Assembly: GCA_016785225.1 (NCBI GenBank)
Contig: JAFBJZ010000112.1
Location: 2,046,001-2,110,000 of the forward strand
DNA: 64,000 nt
DNA from: Psettodes erumei
Lineage: Eukaryota > Chordata > Actinopteri > Pleuronectiformes > Psettodidae
Direction: 5' to 3'
A program made the translations under genes and the position numbers. Each line of letters opens with the position of its first letter. Positions within the stretch are counted from its first letter, which is position 1. This document shows positions 11,501 to 25,637 of the stretch, piece after piece. The notes below the pieces were generated by a model that saw only the letters and a list, made by a program, of their open reading frames with translations, ran no database searches and was not told the DNA's origin.

Positions 11501-14500
11501 AGACCAAAAACAATGCAACAGCTCATATCTGGTAAAACCTGAAAAAAAACAGCAAAGTTCTTCACGCAGAATGAGGGCAGTGAGGCAGAAGCAGCAGTGT
11601 GCAGCTCTGTTTCCATTCTCATTTGCATAACCATCTCAGAGGCCCTTATTAAAATGAAATGAAAGCAAAGCCTGCTTTGCTCTGCTCCCCAACTAATTGT
11701 CTGTTTAACCTCTTTGAGAAAACTAGCCTGGAGTTAGGATGCAGGTACACTATTGTTTTTTTTGCCCAGTGCAGAACCACAATGTGTGTGTTGGATTAGG
11801 GGAAGGAGTCACAAACATCTGAAACATTTCAACCAACCTGGACACGCCTTAATAAAATCAAATGAAGGAAAATGTTACAGGGTGTACCTTATATTGTCCT
11901 AAGGTGAAACTGTCAAATGTCAAAGCTGTAATGCATAGACACAGGAGACAGGAGACACAGAAAATCATGCCTTTCTTCCGAGAAACAAATTCTATTAAGA
12001 ATAATGAGATTTTCAGTCTTAAGTAGCATCATGTACATCATTTGATATCTGTGCCTGTTAGAGACTAATTCTTAAGTTAATCAAATACCCTCCAACAAGT
12101 ACTGCAAACAAAAAGCAGCAGCACAAGATAGTCCAAATGAACAATGGCTATTTAAAGAAAAACTTCAGAAGTAATCAAGAACATAGGCACATCCTCAAGA
12201 AGATAATGAAAGGCTGCACTTGAAAAGCCTCCAGACACCATCCCTGCTTTAGTCTTGTTTTTCTCAAAGGTTCTGCTCAGAAAATGCCGCTCAGCTCTGC
12301 CTGGTTCCGCATAGTCACAGTGCAATAATCTTGTCCCCTTTCCCCATCCGTTGCCTTGAAGGAGTGCCCAAGTGTGACGGAAATTTTTCTCCATCGTCCT
12401 CTACATAGGTGGAACCGCTCGGTCGTTCCAGCTATGAAAGGAACCGTGAGGTGCAGTCCTTGGACCACCGATACCATTCAGTAAATTCAAAAGAAACTCT
12501 GTGACTGAAGCACGTGCAGAGGAAGAGCAGAGTGGAGGGAAAGTGACGAATAGATTTTTAGGAGAGGAACAGCAGGAAATGAGGGCTTTCAAAGTAGCCC
12601 ACATGTCTGATGACAGCCATAGAGAGACTTTGTGCTTCTTCTAATGTATGCTTGTATGTGTGCACACACGTGTGAACAATAATTGTCTTTTTACCTCAGC
12701 AGCATGTGGCAGGAGTTACAGGAGGTGATTCTGTCGAAGGTGTGCATACGAAACTCATGGAAGTTGTTACTGGCATTCTCTGGGCGAATGTTGGATCTAA
12801 ACAGGACATGAGACACAACAACCATTAATGTGTTCATACCGCACAGCAATAACACAGCTCAAATAAACTGCTCATGCCATTTACATGCTTTACATACAAC
12901 TTCATGGCTTGATTTAGAAACATCCTTAAAGTCAACGAACAGGGACTTGAATCTTGGTAGTGCATCCCAGTAAACCACATTTCCTCTGCCATCACATGCT
13001 AATGTAGTTCAAGCAGAGAATTCTTTCATTTAAGAACTGAATGAAATGATTGCTCAGCCATGCATGATTAAAGAACAAGCTGCCAAAAAAGTTCAGCATT
13101 CACAAGCCCTGACGTTGAATCCAAAGGAGGAATGATAAACATTTCAAGTAAATGATAAAGATCTGCTTGTTTCTTGCATTTAAAATGCTATTTCAAACAA
13201 GCCCTTAAGTGTCCTTGAATGTGCAGGAGAGCTTCTAAATGGTCTCTACTCATACGTGCATGTCATATCATTACATAATGGTTCTGGATTTACATCAGAG
13301 GATCAATAACCACTGAACACTGTTGTTGGTTGCACTGTATGTTGCAGATGAGTCCACCACCCACTGAAAATTAATTTGTGCTTGTTGCTCTCTTTGTTTC
13401 AGTTGTAAAACAGCTTTGATAAAACAACAAACCCAAAGCAAAAATTAAAAAAAAAAAAATAATGTTCACTTTTAATTGCAGCCAATAAACTCATCCATTA
13501 CCACTGCAACATTTCACTGATACGGCTCTTTGAAGTGGGAGCAAGAGACATGCAAGGTCTGCTTGAAGTGAATGCAAGAGGTGGTCGAGACCCCTGGGAC
13601 ACTGTGTGTGTGTGAGAAAGAAAAAGAAAGGATTTGCCAGACTTTGCCTGTAGCCTGTTTACTTCAGATGAGGTCCACCTTTGTTTTCAGCGCTTCACTA
13701 GCGATGATGAAATCCTTACATAAGCTTTTTGCTTCATATGCACAGGTGCTAGTGCTAGCTCCTCAAAAAATGTCAAATAATAATCTCCCTGTGAAAACAG
13801 GTCAGACAAGGCTCAGGTGGACAACAGTGTTGAAGAAAAGAGCCTCAATGGTGTCAATCAATGTGCTGGGTTTTAAGAAGACAGAGGGTCTACTTTCACC
13901 ACAAAATGCTAATAATCACAATGGATATGTTGACTGGCTTCCTCCAGCTCCACTCTGTGTGCTGATGGAGCTCTGTGAGGACCAAAGAGGCAGCCGCTTG
14001 AATTTTAACGACTTAAAAGCTGAGAAAAACAATGTGACTTCATTTAAAAGTCTTGCAGGGACCGAGCGATCGCTCCCTGCTATTTAACAGTTTCGACAGT
14101 TTGTGTTGAGTTTAAATTCCTGGCGCTGTGTGTGTCTGGCCCTGGTAGCTGCTGAATCTTTGTCAAGCAGCAAACAGTGGGTGGTTTGGAAATAAAGGCA
14201 GCACGTGAGAAAACAGCTGGTCCAAGATCAGCTCCCACCTACTGCCGTGTGATTAGCCGGCAACACCTCTCTATTCTCGCAGGTTGTTAATTCAGCCCAA
14301 AACATTAATCAGTCTCACATGACACCACACTTCATCTTTCTTATCCTCTGCTTCACTTCCTGTTAAAGCCTGCTGTTTTTCTTTGCCGGATGAAAGTTTT
14401 TCACTTCCTTCCCTCCCTCTCGATTTTATTTCTGTATTTTCACTGTAAGTGCATCTGCTCAAGTGCCCCACTGCTTTTAACTAATTGCTGCTGCTGCTGC

Positions 14501-17500
14501 TGCTACTGGTAGCTGGGCATCTAACAATAATCTAATCTAATCATAGATCTCACAGCTCAGACTGAAGAGGACCCCAGAGGGAGGGAGGACTTTGGTTTCT
14601 GTCTGTGCTGAGAGTTGTGTGAGTGAAAGAGCAGGACCGAGACTGATGATCAGAGGGGTTGTGCACGGCCAGCAGAACAGCTGTTAACTCACAATTGAAC
14701 TCAGAATGGACATTGTGGAGTGAAATCTGACAAATGTTATCCAAAACAAAACGCATCTAAAACAATGGATGTGTTTTTTCTAACCACAGATTAATGGAGG
14801 AAATGCGTGGTGCTCCACATGTCGTTTCGAAGAAGATTTCAGTCTGAAGCCACTCTACAGATGTACCTTGGACAAGTGATGAGCGCAACTAATTGGCTGG
14901 TGGATAAATCGGATGGATTTTCAGCAGTTTGAGATGATCAGGATCATCCAATGCCTGCGCTCACGAGGCTGATACACAATTTTTTTTTAATTTTTTTTAT
15001 TGTTGGTCCTCAGTGCTACAGTTCAGTTTCTCTTGGTTCACCTCTGGTACTCTACTTTAAGTAGAGACGTTTTTGTATGTTATGCAACATTCAATATTAG
15101 ATCATATTTCCTGTTATTGTAAAACTTGACCAGTTTTGATAGTTAAGACTGGTACAATGCTTAAACAGAGAATTGATTTTGGTGTGATAAGCTAAACAGA
15201 AGCAACATCTATTTTGTAGTTAAGTTTCTCAGATGATGTTACTTGGCATGAAAAGGGTTTTGTGTGTGTTTTTAAAGGCTGTTGTGCACAAGTGTGCATA
15301 CAGGCCTAATAGCAATGGATCAAGGCTGATATTCTTAAAATTTTAAAATTTTTGTGTGATTTTTGGTCATCTCAGAGCTACATTTTAGCATTGCTCGTTG
15401 TCAGTTTCTCTTGGTCCACTTCATTTGTTATTATCAAATTGTTGTGACCAGATTTGACCAGATGTTAATATCAACATTATATATCGGCAAATGGCTGTAC
15501 TAAATATTGTTTTATTGGCTTTATAAATATTTGGCCATGGAGAAGATAAGGGTATTGATGGGGACACAGCACAAAAAGCTGGGCTCTGTGTGGCTCCCGT
15601 TGCTGTTTTAGCACATCTTTTGCCACAAAACATGGCAGTGAAGTTGTCATGTTTTAAAATTCTACAAGCTTCTTACAACTTCACAACACAATAACATAGA
15701 CCATCTCAGTGCAACTTGCTAAAGATGACGCTCACTGTGAACAGGAGCAGATGGTGATTCATTCTCCCAATTGAACACTAATTATCAGCAAGTAAACTAT
15801 CACAATATGAACCGGCCGTGTTAAAGCCACCTATTAAATCCTTATGAAACAGGGCTAGAGAGCTCTGCTCACAAAAACTTTTGTTCAACCTCCACTGCAT
15901 TCAACACGATGGTTTGTTTCAGTCGTTTTTCTCCTCTAATGACACGATCAGTGAAATTAACACATCCTAAAAATGTACAACCTGAAAATTACACATGTAA
16001 ACAATACCTACATGCCAGGCTTTGTGAAAGTTCTCCCCATGTCGGGCCCTGTACTTACTTAGTTCCATTACAGCGCCCCTGTGTATTCGCATTTAAGAGA
16101 TTGTGCTGAGACAGATTTCTGTGCACTTCTTGGTCTTCGTGAATAAAGTGATTCTACTGTCATTGAAATGCAGTTTTGCAGTTTTATGTCATGATTTATG
16201 GTGTAGAGTGCCCTCCTCCCACCCCCACCCCTTTCACCTAACTCTTCCCAACCTCACACCTCTACAGTATCTTTTCATTTGAGGTTTTTAATCCCCTTCA
16301 TTCACATTATTACATTTTATGCTAATAGCACAAGACACAGTGTTTTCTGCAGTGAATGCGTGGGATGATCAGTTTTTCCTCATTCTGCAAGAGAAACACA
16401 ATAGTTCTTATTGTAACTCTTGGCGCCAGTTTGTCAGTCACTTTAGGTGAGTTTGGATCCACTTCAGGATGAGGACTGGTTGATTCACTTTAACTACACA
16501 CCCTCGATACTGCTGATTAAATTTCACCAGGTGTGTTTTCTGGGCTCAAGTACTAATGCTGATACAGTCCTTACAATTCACCATCAAGTTGTTGGGTTTT
16601 TTTTGGTTTGTTTTTTAGTTTTTTTTACATCGCTGTGTGTATTTTACTCTTTTAAAGTTAGTGTGCATGAAGAGCATCTTTGTGTCACCATGTCATGTGT
16701 TATAAATCATCAAGTGTCCAGACTTGAAGAACAGGATGAGCTACAGCTACAAAGATACGCATCTTATCACACTGTTACACACACATACATAAAGACACAC
16801 TCACATGGCCATGCCAAACTGTTCCAGCCACTTCTTTTTCAACTCTTTGGTCTTGAAGAAGAATTCAAAGCCGCTCTGGCCCTGGTTGTGAGTGAGGTAG
16901 AATCCGTAGGACCACTGCAACAGGAAAGAAGAACATACGCATTTGAGAAAAAAAAATAAATTAACTGAGTGAAAGACAAACAGAGCAGGAGGTGAGCGAG
17001 ACAGGATGCAGGGAGACAGATGGAGACAAAGGGATGTTAAATGAAAGAGGAAGGCTGTGGAGAGGGCAAGCACAAAGGCAAAAGGGTTGGAGGGTGGCAG
17101 GACTGACAAACAGAGAGGAGAAGGAGGAGAGGAGACGAACGTGAGGAAGCTGGGCCATATAACTGCTGGGCATCAGACAGCAGGCATAGACCCAGAGAGT
17201 GACTGTGCCTGTAATCGGCCACTGCCGCCCACTGTAGAGGCTAAATATTAGTTTATTAGCCACTGCGTCAACACATGCCCCAGCTTTTTCAGTTAACAGA
17301 TGCTTTCCGTGGCTCCTAGTTGTCGTTTAGGACTCAGAGGCTAAAAACATTCCTGGCTGACAGTGCTGTCAGGGAAGCACGGCGGTTCGTCTCTTACACC
17401 GAAAGACAGCCGAGAAGGAAAGCAGCGCTGCACAGAGGAATTCCAAAGGGATAAGAAAGGCTTAGCAAAGATATCGTCCAGCTTCCAATTTGTACAGAGA

Positions 17501-20500
17501 GGGAGGAGGTATCTGTCAATTTATGTCTTTTTTGCCGTTTTGTGGGTCAGTGTTCTTGAGTGAACCCTGGTTATTTCAGAAACCACAGTAGAAAAAATCT
17601 TTGAAACACAGCGCTGACACATCATCACCTTTTAGCTTAATTATGGTGAGCTTTTACAACAGATACTGAACAACATTACCAGTCCAGTACTTCCTCTCTG
17701 TTTAGCTCTTGTTTTGGTCTCTGCTGAATCGATTGCTGACATCAAGCAAACCGCATCATATGCATCATGTCAAGGAGGGTGACATAGAGGTAGCTGCAGT
17801 ATTCATTCATTCAAAAAGCAACTAAGTCCCTATGGATCCAACGTCTGCTCTTTACAACATCATTATTATACAAATCATTGTTTGCTGGCTCGCCTTAGAT
17901 ATCATTCCTCATGATAACTGCCAATATTCATCATCACTTGGCACTCAGAGTGTGTGTGTGTGTGTGTTAGTGTAGTCAGGCCCAAAATGAGGTTTAATGA
18001 TACCACCATCTGGGAGGAGGCAGACTGTTGTTGTCTGTCACTGTTTCAGTGTGATGCTGGCAAATGAACAAGACAACGTAAACCATGTGTCGGAACAAAC
18101 CCGCACCAAATTATATAAGACTTTTTTTTCCTGTTGATCACTTTGTGGTTGTTTATGGTTGTGTTTTGTTTTTTTTGCAGGGAATTCATTTTGGCAGCGT
18201 GGATTGGGGTGGGGGGTGCAGATGTATGTACAGATGTTTATGAAATACTGTCAGGAAGCAAAATAACTCAGTTTCTGCTCAATTTAACGAATCTGCATTC
18301 ATGATAAATTGTTATGGCTGCTCATTATACTGAAGTAGCTCTGTTAATTGGTTTGTCAGGAGTCCAACGTGGTTCTGGAGCTTTGCTGACTCAGTCGTAA
18401 AGAGGCAATAATGAACGCAACAGTGCAAGTCTTCTCTTCATTACAGCTGATTGGATGTTATATGAGATGCTTGTTTTGTTCTTTTTATTTCACAGCACGT
18501 TAATGACTAAGTTCTACTATCATTCCATGATATATTATGATATTTTTCCTCACTTTGATACACATTACACGCATAGCAGTAGTGAAACAGTGAAAGGGCT
18601 CGTTCTGACTAGGATGGACTCACATTCCATGCAGGTAAAATAAAAAAAATAAAATAAAAAAAATACCAAAAGCTGTTTTAGCTCTTACAAAGTCACTGCC
18701 AGTCACAGCCTAAAGTGTGTTATTGCTTTTTGAGAGGGGTGCTAACACTATAAATTAAAAAGCTAAATGATGAAGACATTATAATTTCAATGTGTGTGCG
18801 AACTGAATCAGCTTTGATTCAAAGCGACTCCATCCACAAATCAAAGCTTCAGTAATGAAGGTAAAAACACTTTCCACTGTGATTTGCCTGGACCACGTGT
18901 TGCCTTTTTTGACACATCACAGTGGGTGATGTACAGGTGTAGATAATGAAGTTAATTCCTGGGACTCTGAAACACCCAGACACATTGTTAAAGTCAGCAG
19001 GACCACCTCAGCCAGTCACAATATGTGCAGTGCAAAAGGTTGTCAGAATGAATGGAGCTTTTTTCCAGTAGATTAACATTCAAAGCCCATGTTTTTTACT
19101 GTGGAAATCATTTGTTTTTGTGTGCAGTACAGTAAGGATATAGAAAATTGTGTCCAGACCTGGATGTTGTACTATATTATCAATTTTCCATGACTGAAGG
19201 TGAACACCTCCATGACTCAGCACTGTTACCTTCACCAAGGAGGTTTTGTTTTCATTGCTGTTTGTTTGCAGGATTGAGCTAAAACTAATGAACAAATATT
19301 TGCAGAATTTTCACCAGAGGTGGCTTTTGTTCAAATTAACCAACAATTTTGGGAGTGATCTGGAGCAGTATCTGGATCCAGGAATTTTTGTAATGATTCT
19401 TCACTTTTGCAAGATAGCGCAATTTGAAAGAAAACTGGAGGACACTATCGCTATGCTGTCAGGAAAATAATATTAATACTAATAAAATTATATTAATATA
19501 TTATTTTTAAGTAATATTTACCACATTGAAGGAGCATGTACTTCCAAAAATGTTCTATAAAAAGCACCCAATGCCTTTTAAGCATCAATTGAGAAACATA
19601 CATGACAGGAGTCATTTAGGGTAAAGTTGGTGTTCAGCGTTGGTGGAGGTCTGTGCTCTTAGAGTGCTTTCTACTTTTTCCTGGAATACTTGTGTTTTTT
19701 CTGAATAAATGTGATCTATTTCTGTGAATTGAAAAACTTGCAAAAATATTTTTCATATATTTACCCACAGTAGACTTTTCCCTTGCTGGATTTCACCTCT
19801 CAAACTTCTATGAGGCTTTACAAAATTCAGAGACTATACAGCGGCGACTCAAGAAGCACTGCTGACAAACATATGAACTGCAGACCTTTCATACAGCGTC
19901 CACTCTGACCTGTAACACCCAGGTGTAACCGATTACTGCCTAACCTCTAGGTCCCTGCACTGTCTGTGAAGGACACACCGCCATCATTCATGAAACAATT
20001 AGTGAATTAATCAACAGGGAAATTCACTAGCAGCCAGTTTGAGATATTATAAATGTCTTAGTGTAAGTCAGCTTTCTTTCTTCTCATTGGTTAATGACAT
20101 TTTACAGACATAAGGACCAGTTGATCGATCAAAAAATAATCAACAGGATAAATGCACATCCTGCAGTGAGAGCACATCTAATCTGTGTGTGTGTGTGTGT
20201 GGGTGCACACCTTTCGGTTCTCCTTGTCTGACGTGGGGTTGTTGGTGACCTTAAAGAGGTGCAGGTCGATCACCTCCTTCATCTCGTAGTTGTCTCCCCG
20301 TCGCTTACAAACAATCACTGCGGCATCGAACAGGAAGATGTGCCTGTGGTTCAAACAACATAATGTCAGAGGCAGTGCAAGCAAACTGCTGAGCCAGTTG
20401 ATATTTTTTGACATTACTCTGAAAATCAGTGAGCATCCTAGAAAAGCTACATGCAGTATTTCTGACACAGTTAAAAAACACATTCTGGAGCTCTGTAATG

Positions 20501-22894
20501 CTTGTTGCTTGAAAGATTTTGGACATGTTTTTCTGGTGAATTCTGTGTGTTGACTTTATAGATATTTGCCTCAAGCTCAAGGTTTATGTTAAGGCAGCTT
20601 ATCAAGGTAGGTGACAAGTGTTGGGTCAACATCATCCCACAGAAGAAGAGCAAGCCCAGTGTTGCTTCAGAAAAGATAAACTTGTACCTAACAAATGTAG
20701 TTTAATGTATGGGTGTGAAAAAACATACTAGCAGTTTGTAGTTATTCTGCAAATCCTTCAGGACAAGCGCAGCAGCTCCAGTAGATGCCAAAAATGTGAC
20801 ATGCAGGGTTCGAGTGATGTAATTCACAACAGCACTTTGTCTGAAGGAATGCACGCTCTGGTGGTTTTCCAACCACAACACCTGACTCAAGTTAAACAGC
20901 AGTCAGTCACTCAGTCATTAACGTGAGCCTGAGCGTCAGCCTGACACCTCACCTGTCCTGTTTAGCTCGTTTGTCCACCGAAGCCACGCGTACCTCCCCG
21001 TCACCTTTGGGTCTCCCGTAGTCACTCAGAGACTGATTCTGCAGGTGAAGAGAGGAAGGTGCTGATCAGGACAGGGAAGAAAAAACATTTCCAAACTCTC
21101 ATTATCGTGACGAACTGCACGGCTTACCAGGTTTTCTATGGATTTCTCGTACTGATCTATTTCTCTCAACGTCTCGTTGTCTCGCTTGACTTCATTAACG
21201 TATTGAGCCAAGTCCTGTAAAGAAATCAGAGTTTAGCTTCATTCAGATAAACACACATTCACCTTCTGAAGCTTTGAGTTGCTATAGATACATGTTATTA
21301 TTACATGTTAAAGTTCAGCATTAGCTCTCAAATTGAAGTCAAATTTTCGATTTCTATCATTTTGGGGGGGTTTTCCCTGCCATGTGCAGTTTGACTCCCT
21401 CAGCTCTCCACACAAACGGGTCCCAGTATTACATTTTTTCCAGTTCTTCAGTGTTACATATAAATGCAGCATTCAATGGAAGATTTACTTATTTTCCCCT
21501 AGTTCAATGTTATGGACATCATTTTCCTCAGTGGCACCACAAGCTCAAAAATGTCATTTAATAGAAGCTGTTATGGTTAATGACAAACTGCTCATAAATG
21601 AAATGATTATTTCCACGAAACAGCAAGCCCATGTGTTAGTCCTTTCATGGACCTTCGACTCCAGCCCGCAGTGACCCTGAAAATGGTGTGCAGAAATAAA
21701 ATGACCTAGATAAGGTTCTGACATACCTGCTTAGCTGGGATGTTATATTTTGGAAAAGGTGATCAGTACTAGTATTTTATCAGTTAGTCAAACCCAGATG
21801 GCCTGGCGGCAACAGTATTTTGAGCTTATTCAGTATTATCAGCAGATTAATAAAATAAGATCAATAAAATAGGGCAGTCTGCCAACTTTTTCAGGCACAG
21901 ACACCTCAGTCCAGTTGTTTTGGATGTATAGCATAGTATTACACATCAGTCATACTGTTGCATCATGTAAAATGTACCTTCATGGCGTCCAGTGCTTTCC
22001 GTAAGTTGGCCTTGTCAGTGGCATCATGAGTGTGTTTCACCAGCTCCTATTGGACAGAAACAAAATCATATGCAAAATATAGAAGTAAAAAAGAAATATA
22101 CTCACTGTCACTGCCCAATGAAAATCACATGTCTCCAAAATGTTTCCTGAGCTAAGAGAAACAGCAGTGTTTAAGGTATTTTAGCTTAAGGAGCAGGACA
22201 AATGTCTCAGCCCTTAAAGAAACCAGAGACCAGACCCACGTGGTGGAAACATCTGCTGTGTGTGCTGTGAAAGTCAAAACAGAGCTATAACACAGTTGCT
22301 TGAGTTTGATATTGTACTGAGAGATTAGATGTTTTGATGGAAAACAAATGAAAGATGTCTGTTTCATTTCCTCATTACACTGATGAAATGCCAAGTCACA
22401 GTGTTTTAATGCACTTTACAGCTCAGTACATTACATATGTGCTCACATGAGATTCATGCTATCCCTCATACTCATATGGAATTATCCTGAAGGCAGACAA
22501 CACCACTGTTACTGCTGTTAGCTTGTTGTTTTTGTTGAGCATTTTGTTCAAGAACTGTGTCTGATTCCAACGACATTATCTGGGTGTGCTAGTCTAAAGG
22601 GTTTCCCATACTTTGAATATGTGGCGGCCCACCACACATTTTTAACAACATTTTTAACGATATGCAGCATATCACTCAGTTCATTTATCTCTCTGGCTGT
22701 CCCGTGCACTCTGGACACGTGTACAAAGTGAAGGGCCCTGTATGCGATTGCCGCGCTCCCGTTCTCTGCTGCTCCAGCTTATGCTGTTCTTGTGTTTATG
22801 CGTGCTACAAAAAATAAATGCATTACAAGTCATTGTGTGGCTATGGAATTGATATCCTGATATAATAGTAAGATAGATAAGACTTCCCCCCCCC

Positions 22895-22942
<48 letters not shown>

Positions 22943-25605
22943 ACAAACACACAGATTGCTGCCACCACAAATAGACTTCTGGTTTGTAAGGAAACACTGG
23001 TCCAAGTTTGAGTTCAGCCGGTCTAAAGTGTTTACATGCATTTTAAAAGTCTGGTTTTAGTTAACGCAAGCAGTTGCACTAACAAAGTGTCATGTACATG
23101 TTCTGACTGTCAAAGGTCAGTGACGTGTAAACATTCATAGAAGGTTATCTGTCAATCATAAACCAACAGAACATGTAAAAATTAATAAACACTGCCACCC
23201 TGCTCCCACACACAGCAAATCCAACATCCAACTCCCAAACAGATGTAATGCTGCGGCTCGAGATATGAAATGAAAACAGGTGACACCAAGAAGAATCCTG
23301 CCCTGAACTAAATCAGCACGTGTGTGTGTGTCTGAAATTGCTTGCCAGTGCCTGGCTGCAGTGTGAACAAGATATCTAGACCTCAGCAGTGGAGGATAAG
23401 GAAGGATGCCATGCATGCCCTTCATACAGGTCCATACAAACAGCCTCCACACACACAAACACACACACACACACACACACACAGCCACTAAGGGAGATAT
23501 ATATATGTCTGCTTGGCAGTGCTCAAATCCCTGGTGTCAGCCAAGCTCAACCTGTCCATTATTATCACTAGCAAGATGACAGAGTCCTATTTTTCAGGCC
23601 TCGCTCCCTCCTCCACACATCCACAAAGATACAGAGGCAGGGAGTGGTCACGCTGATAACCAGGACCATACATGATGGACTCATCAAGGAAAACATGTCG
23701 CTGTGGGTTCGGGGAGGAAGAGAAATGATGAGCGGCAACGAGAAGAAATAGAGAGAAAGATTGATGACAAAAAGGAGACAGAAAGAAGGAAACAGAAAGC
23801 GAGAGGAACTCTGGGAGTGAGAGGATGTGACAAGACATCAGTTGTACAGATTCTGGCTGTCATCATGTGGGGAAGTAACCCAGTGGATGCTTTCTTCAGT
23901 GCCGTTAGCTATTACCGGGCTGGTCCGCTGGGATCTCGGCCCATGTTGACACAACAGAATCACTTTGTTCCTGTGGAGTGTTTTTTTTATTGGGGTGGCA
24001 TTTGTGTTGCATACAAACATGGTGGGATCAGAGAGTTTCAGGGAGCCAATTTAATACTATTCATGTTGAAAAGAGCTCATTTCTGTCTGAACAAAAGGAG
24101 TAAACGCTGTGAAACTGTAAATGAGTGACTGATTGAAGAAAAACACCATGCGTGAGGCAAATTGTTCTTTTAAAGCTGCTGTGGACATGCAGATCAGTCT
24201 GCTGGAAACCAAACCCCTGCTTCACTAACAGGTGTATTTCTAGGGAAGCAGAGCGATGCCTAATGAATTAGATTTTTATAAGTAAACTAAAATTGTAAAC
24301 CTCAGAACTTACAGAACTCAAATTTACGATGAAAACAATCAATGCGATTTGATTTAAGCTTTTTGAAATTTCCAGAGGTTCATTTTTGTGAAATTTAAAT
24401 TCAGCTTGTCCTGGTTGAAGTTTTTATTTTTCAAATTAAGTTTAAAAAAAACCTGAACCTGAGCCACACAAACATAGAGGGGTTTTTTTCTGCCTGAAAT
24501 TGTGAACCTGACAAAAGAAGTACCTTAACTGCATTTTTGAAAAGGCTTGATATTGATTTACCTTATAATCATATTATTAAAAGTAAGATGGAAAACCATA
24601 TGCATTTAGACAGAGGGCTCTCCAATTAATATGTATATATACAGTATATATGTACACAGTAAGGCTGAGAAAAAAAGATGCATCTGTTTCAGTGTCACAA
24701 ATGCACATAAACATTTTTCAACACATCAATTTTCTCTCTCTCTCCTTTAATCCTCAATCATTTGATCTATTCCTACTCCTCTTGCATAGACGACCAGAAT
24801 GGGTGGGTCAATTTCAGATCTCAAAGGGGCAATGGCAGAGTCGGGATGAAACGTGGACGATGGTGCCTCTGGTGGTAGTCTGAGGTAGTGACACCAAGTC
24901 CTCTGGCTCACAAAGCCTAAAATGCAGCTCCAGAATGGGGCTCTGTCACTTCCTGACAGTCAGCTACCAAGTCAGTGCAGACTTTTCACTTTTATCATGA
25001 ACCGTGACAGTCAATGACATCACATACAGCTGACCTTTGGAGGGAATATATAGTGACAGACTGTCAGCTGATTGCATAGTTGCAGAAGAAGTTCTGAGAC
25101 ACTTTACTTAGGTAAAACAAGTAATATCACTGTTAAAATACAAAGAACAACTTAAGTGCAAACAAATATCAAGCAAAGTAAGTGGAGTATTAGAAGCAAG
25201 ATATATTCAAAGTATCTTCAAGTGGATTGGTTACTTAATGCACTGATTTCTGATGAGGGGTGGAGGTCAATTTTATGTTCAGAGGTTCATATTTATGTTT
25301 TCACCAAGAACATGAAGCTACACCAGGAAATGATCACAGGTCGACATCTGCAGTCTGCAGTGTAAATTAACCAGGAGCGCACATACATACTTGTTTTTGT
25401 TTAGCACCTTTTGAACTGTTCTTATTCCACACATGCAAGGTAATGTCTTTTTTCTGCACAAACTCAGATGTAAGTTCATTTTGTCAACTTAACAAAGTCT
25501 TAAGATACCAGGGAGACAAATGACAAGGGCACTTATAACAATGTACAAATGTTCAGTGATAATCGCTCACACTGTTGCTATGGAAGAGTTCAAGATTTTG
25601 TATGT

Positions 25606-25637
<32 letters not shown>

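Larger units (their letters stand above)
16915..20210 (-). other. intron 14
   Basis: 3.3 kb. Has a GT microsatellite at 17949-17967 and a fish-type repeat at 19228-19680. Nothing else recognised. Confidence 0.8.
22451..23104 (+). repeat. dispersed repeat copy 2, interrupted
   Basis: The outer parts match 2325-2600 in the same direction: cgctatccctca/tgctatccctca, ctgaaggcagacaacacca, ctgattccaacgacattatct, and the tail gcattttaaaagtctggttt. About 400 bp at 22597-22999 has no counterpart in the other copy and is an insertion. The tail arms (ACATGCA-type) suggest a non-autonomous DNA transposon; class not assigned. Confidence 0.8.

Noticed and set aside
13572..14087. 171-codon plus-strand ORF in intron 15
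   Set aside because: No recognisable domain, starts in low-complexity sequence, antisense within a vav3 intron, and no splice or promoter context. Length is possible by chance in 64 kb.
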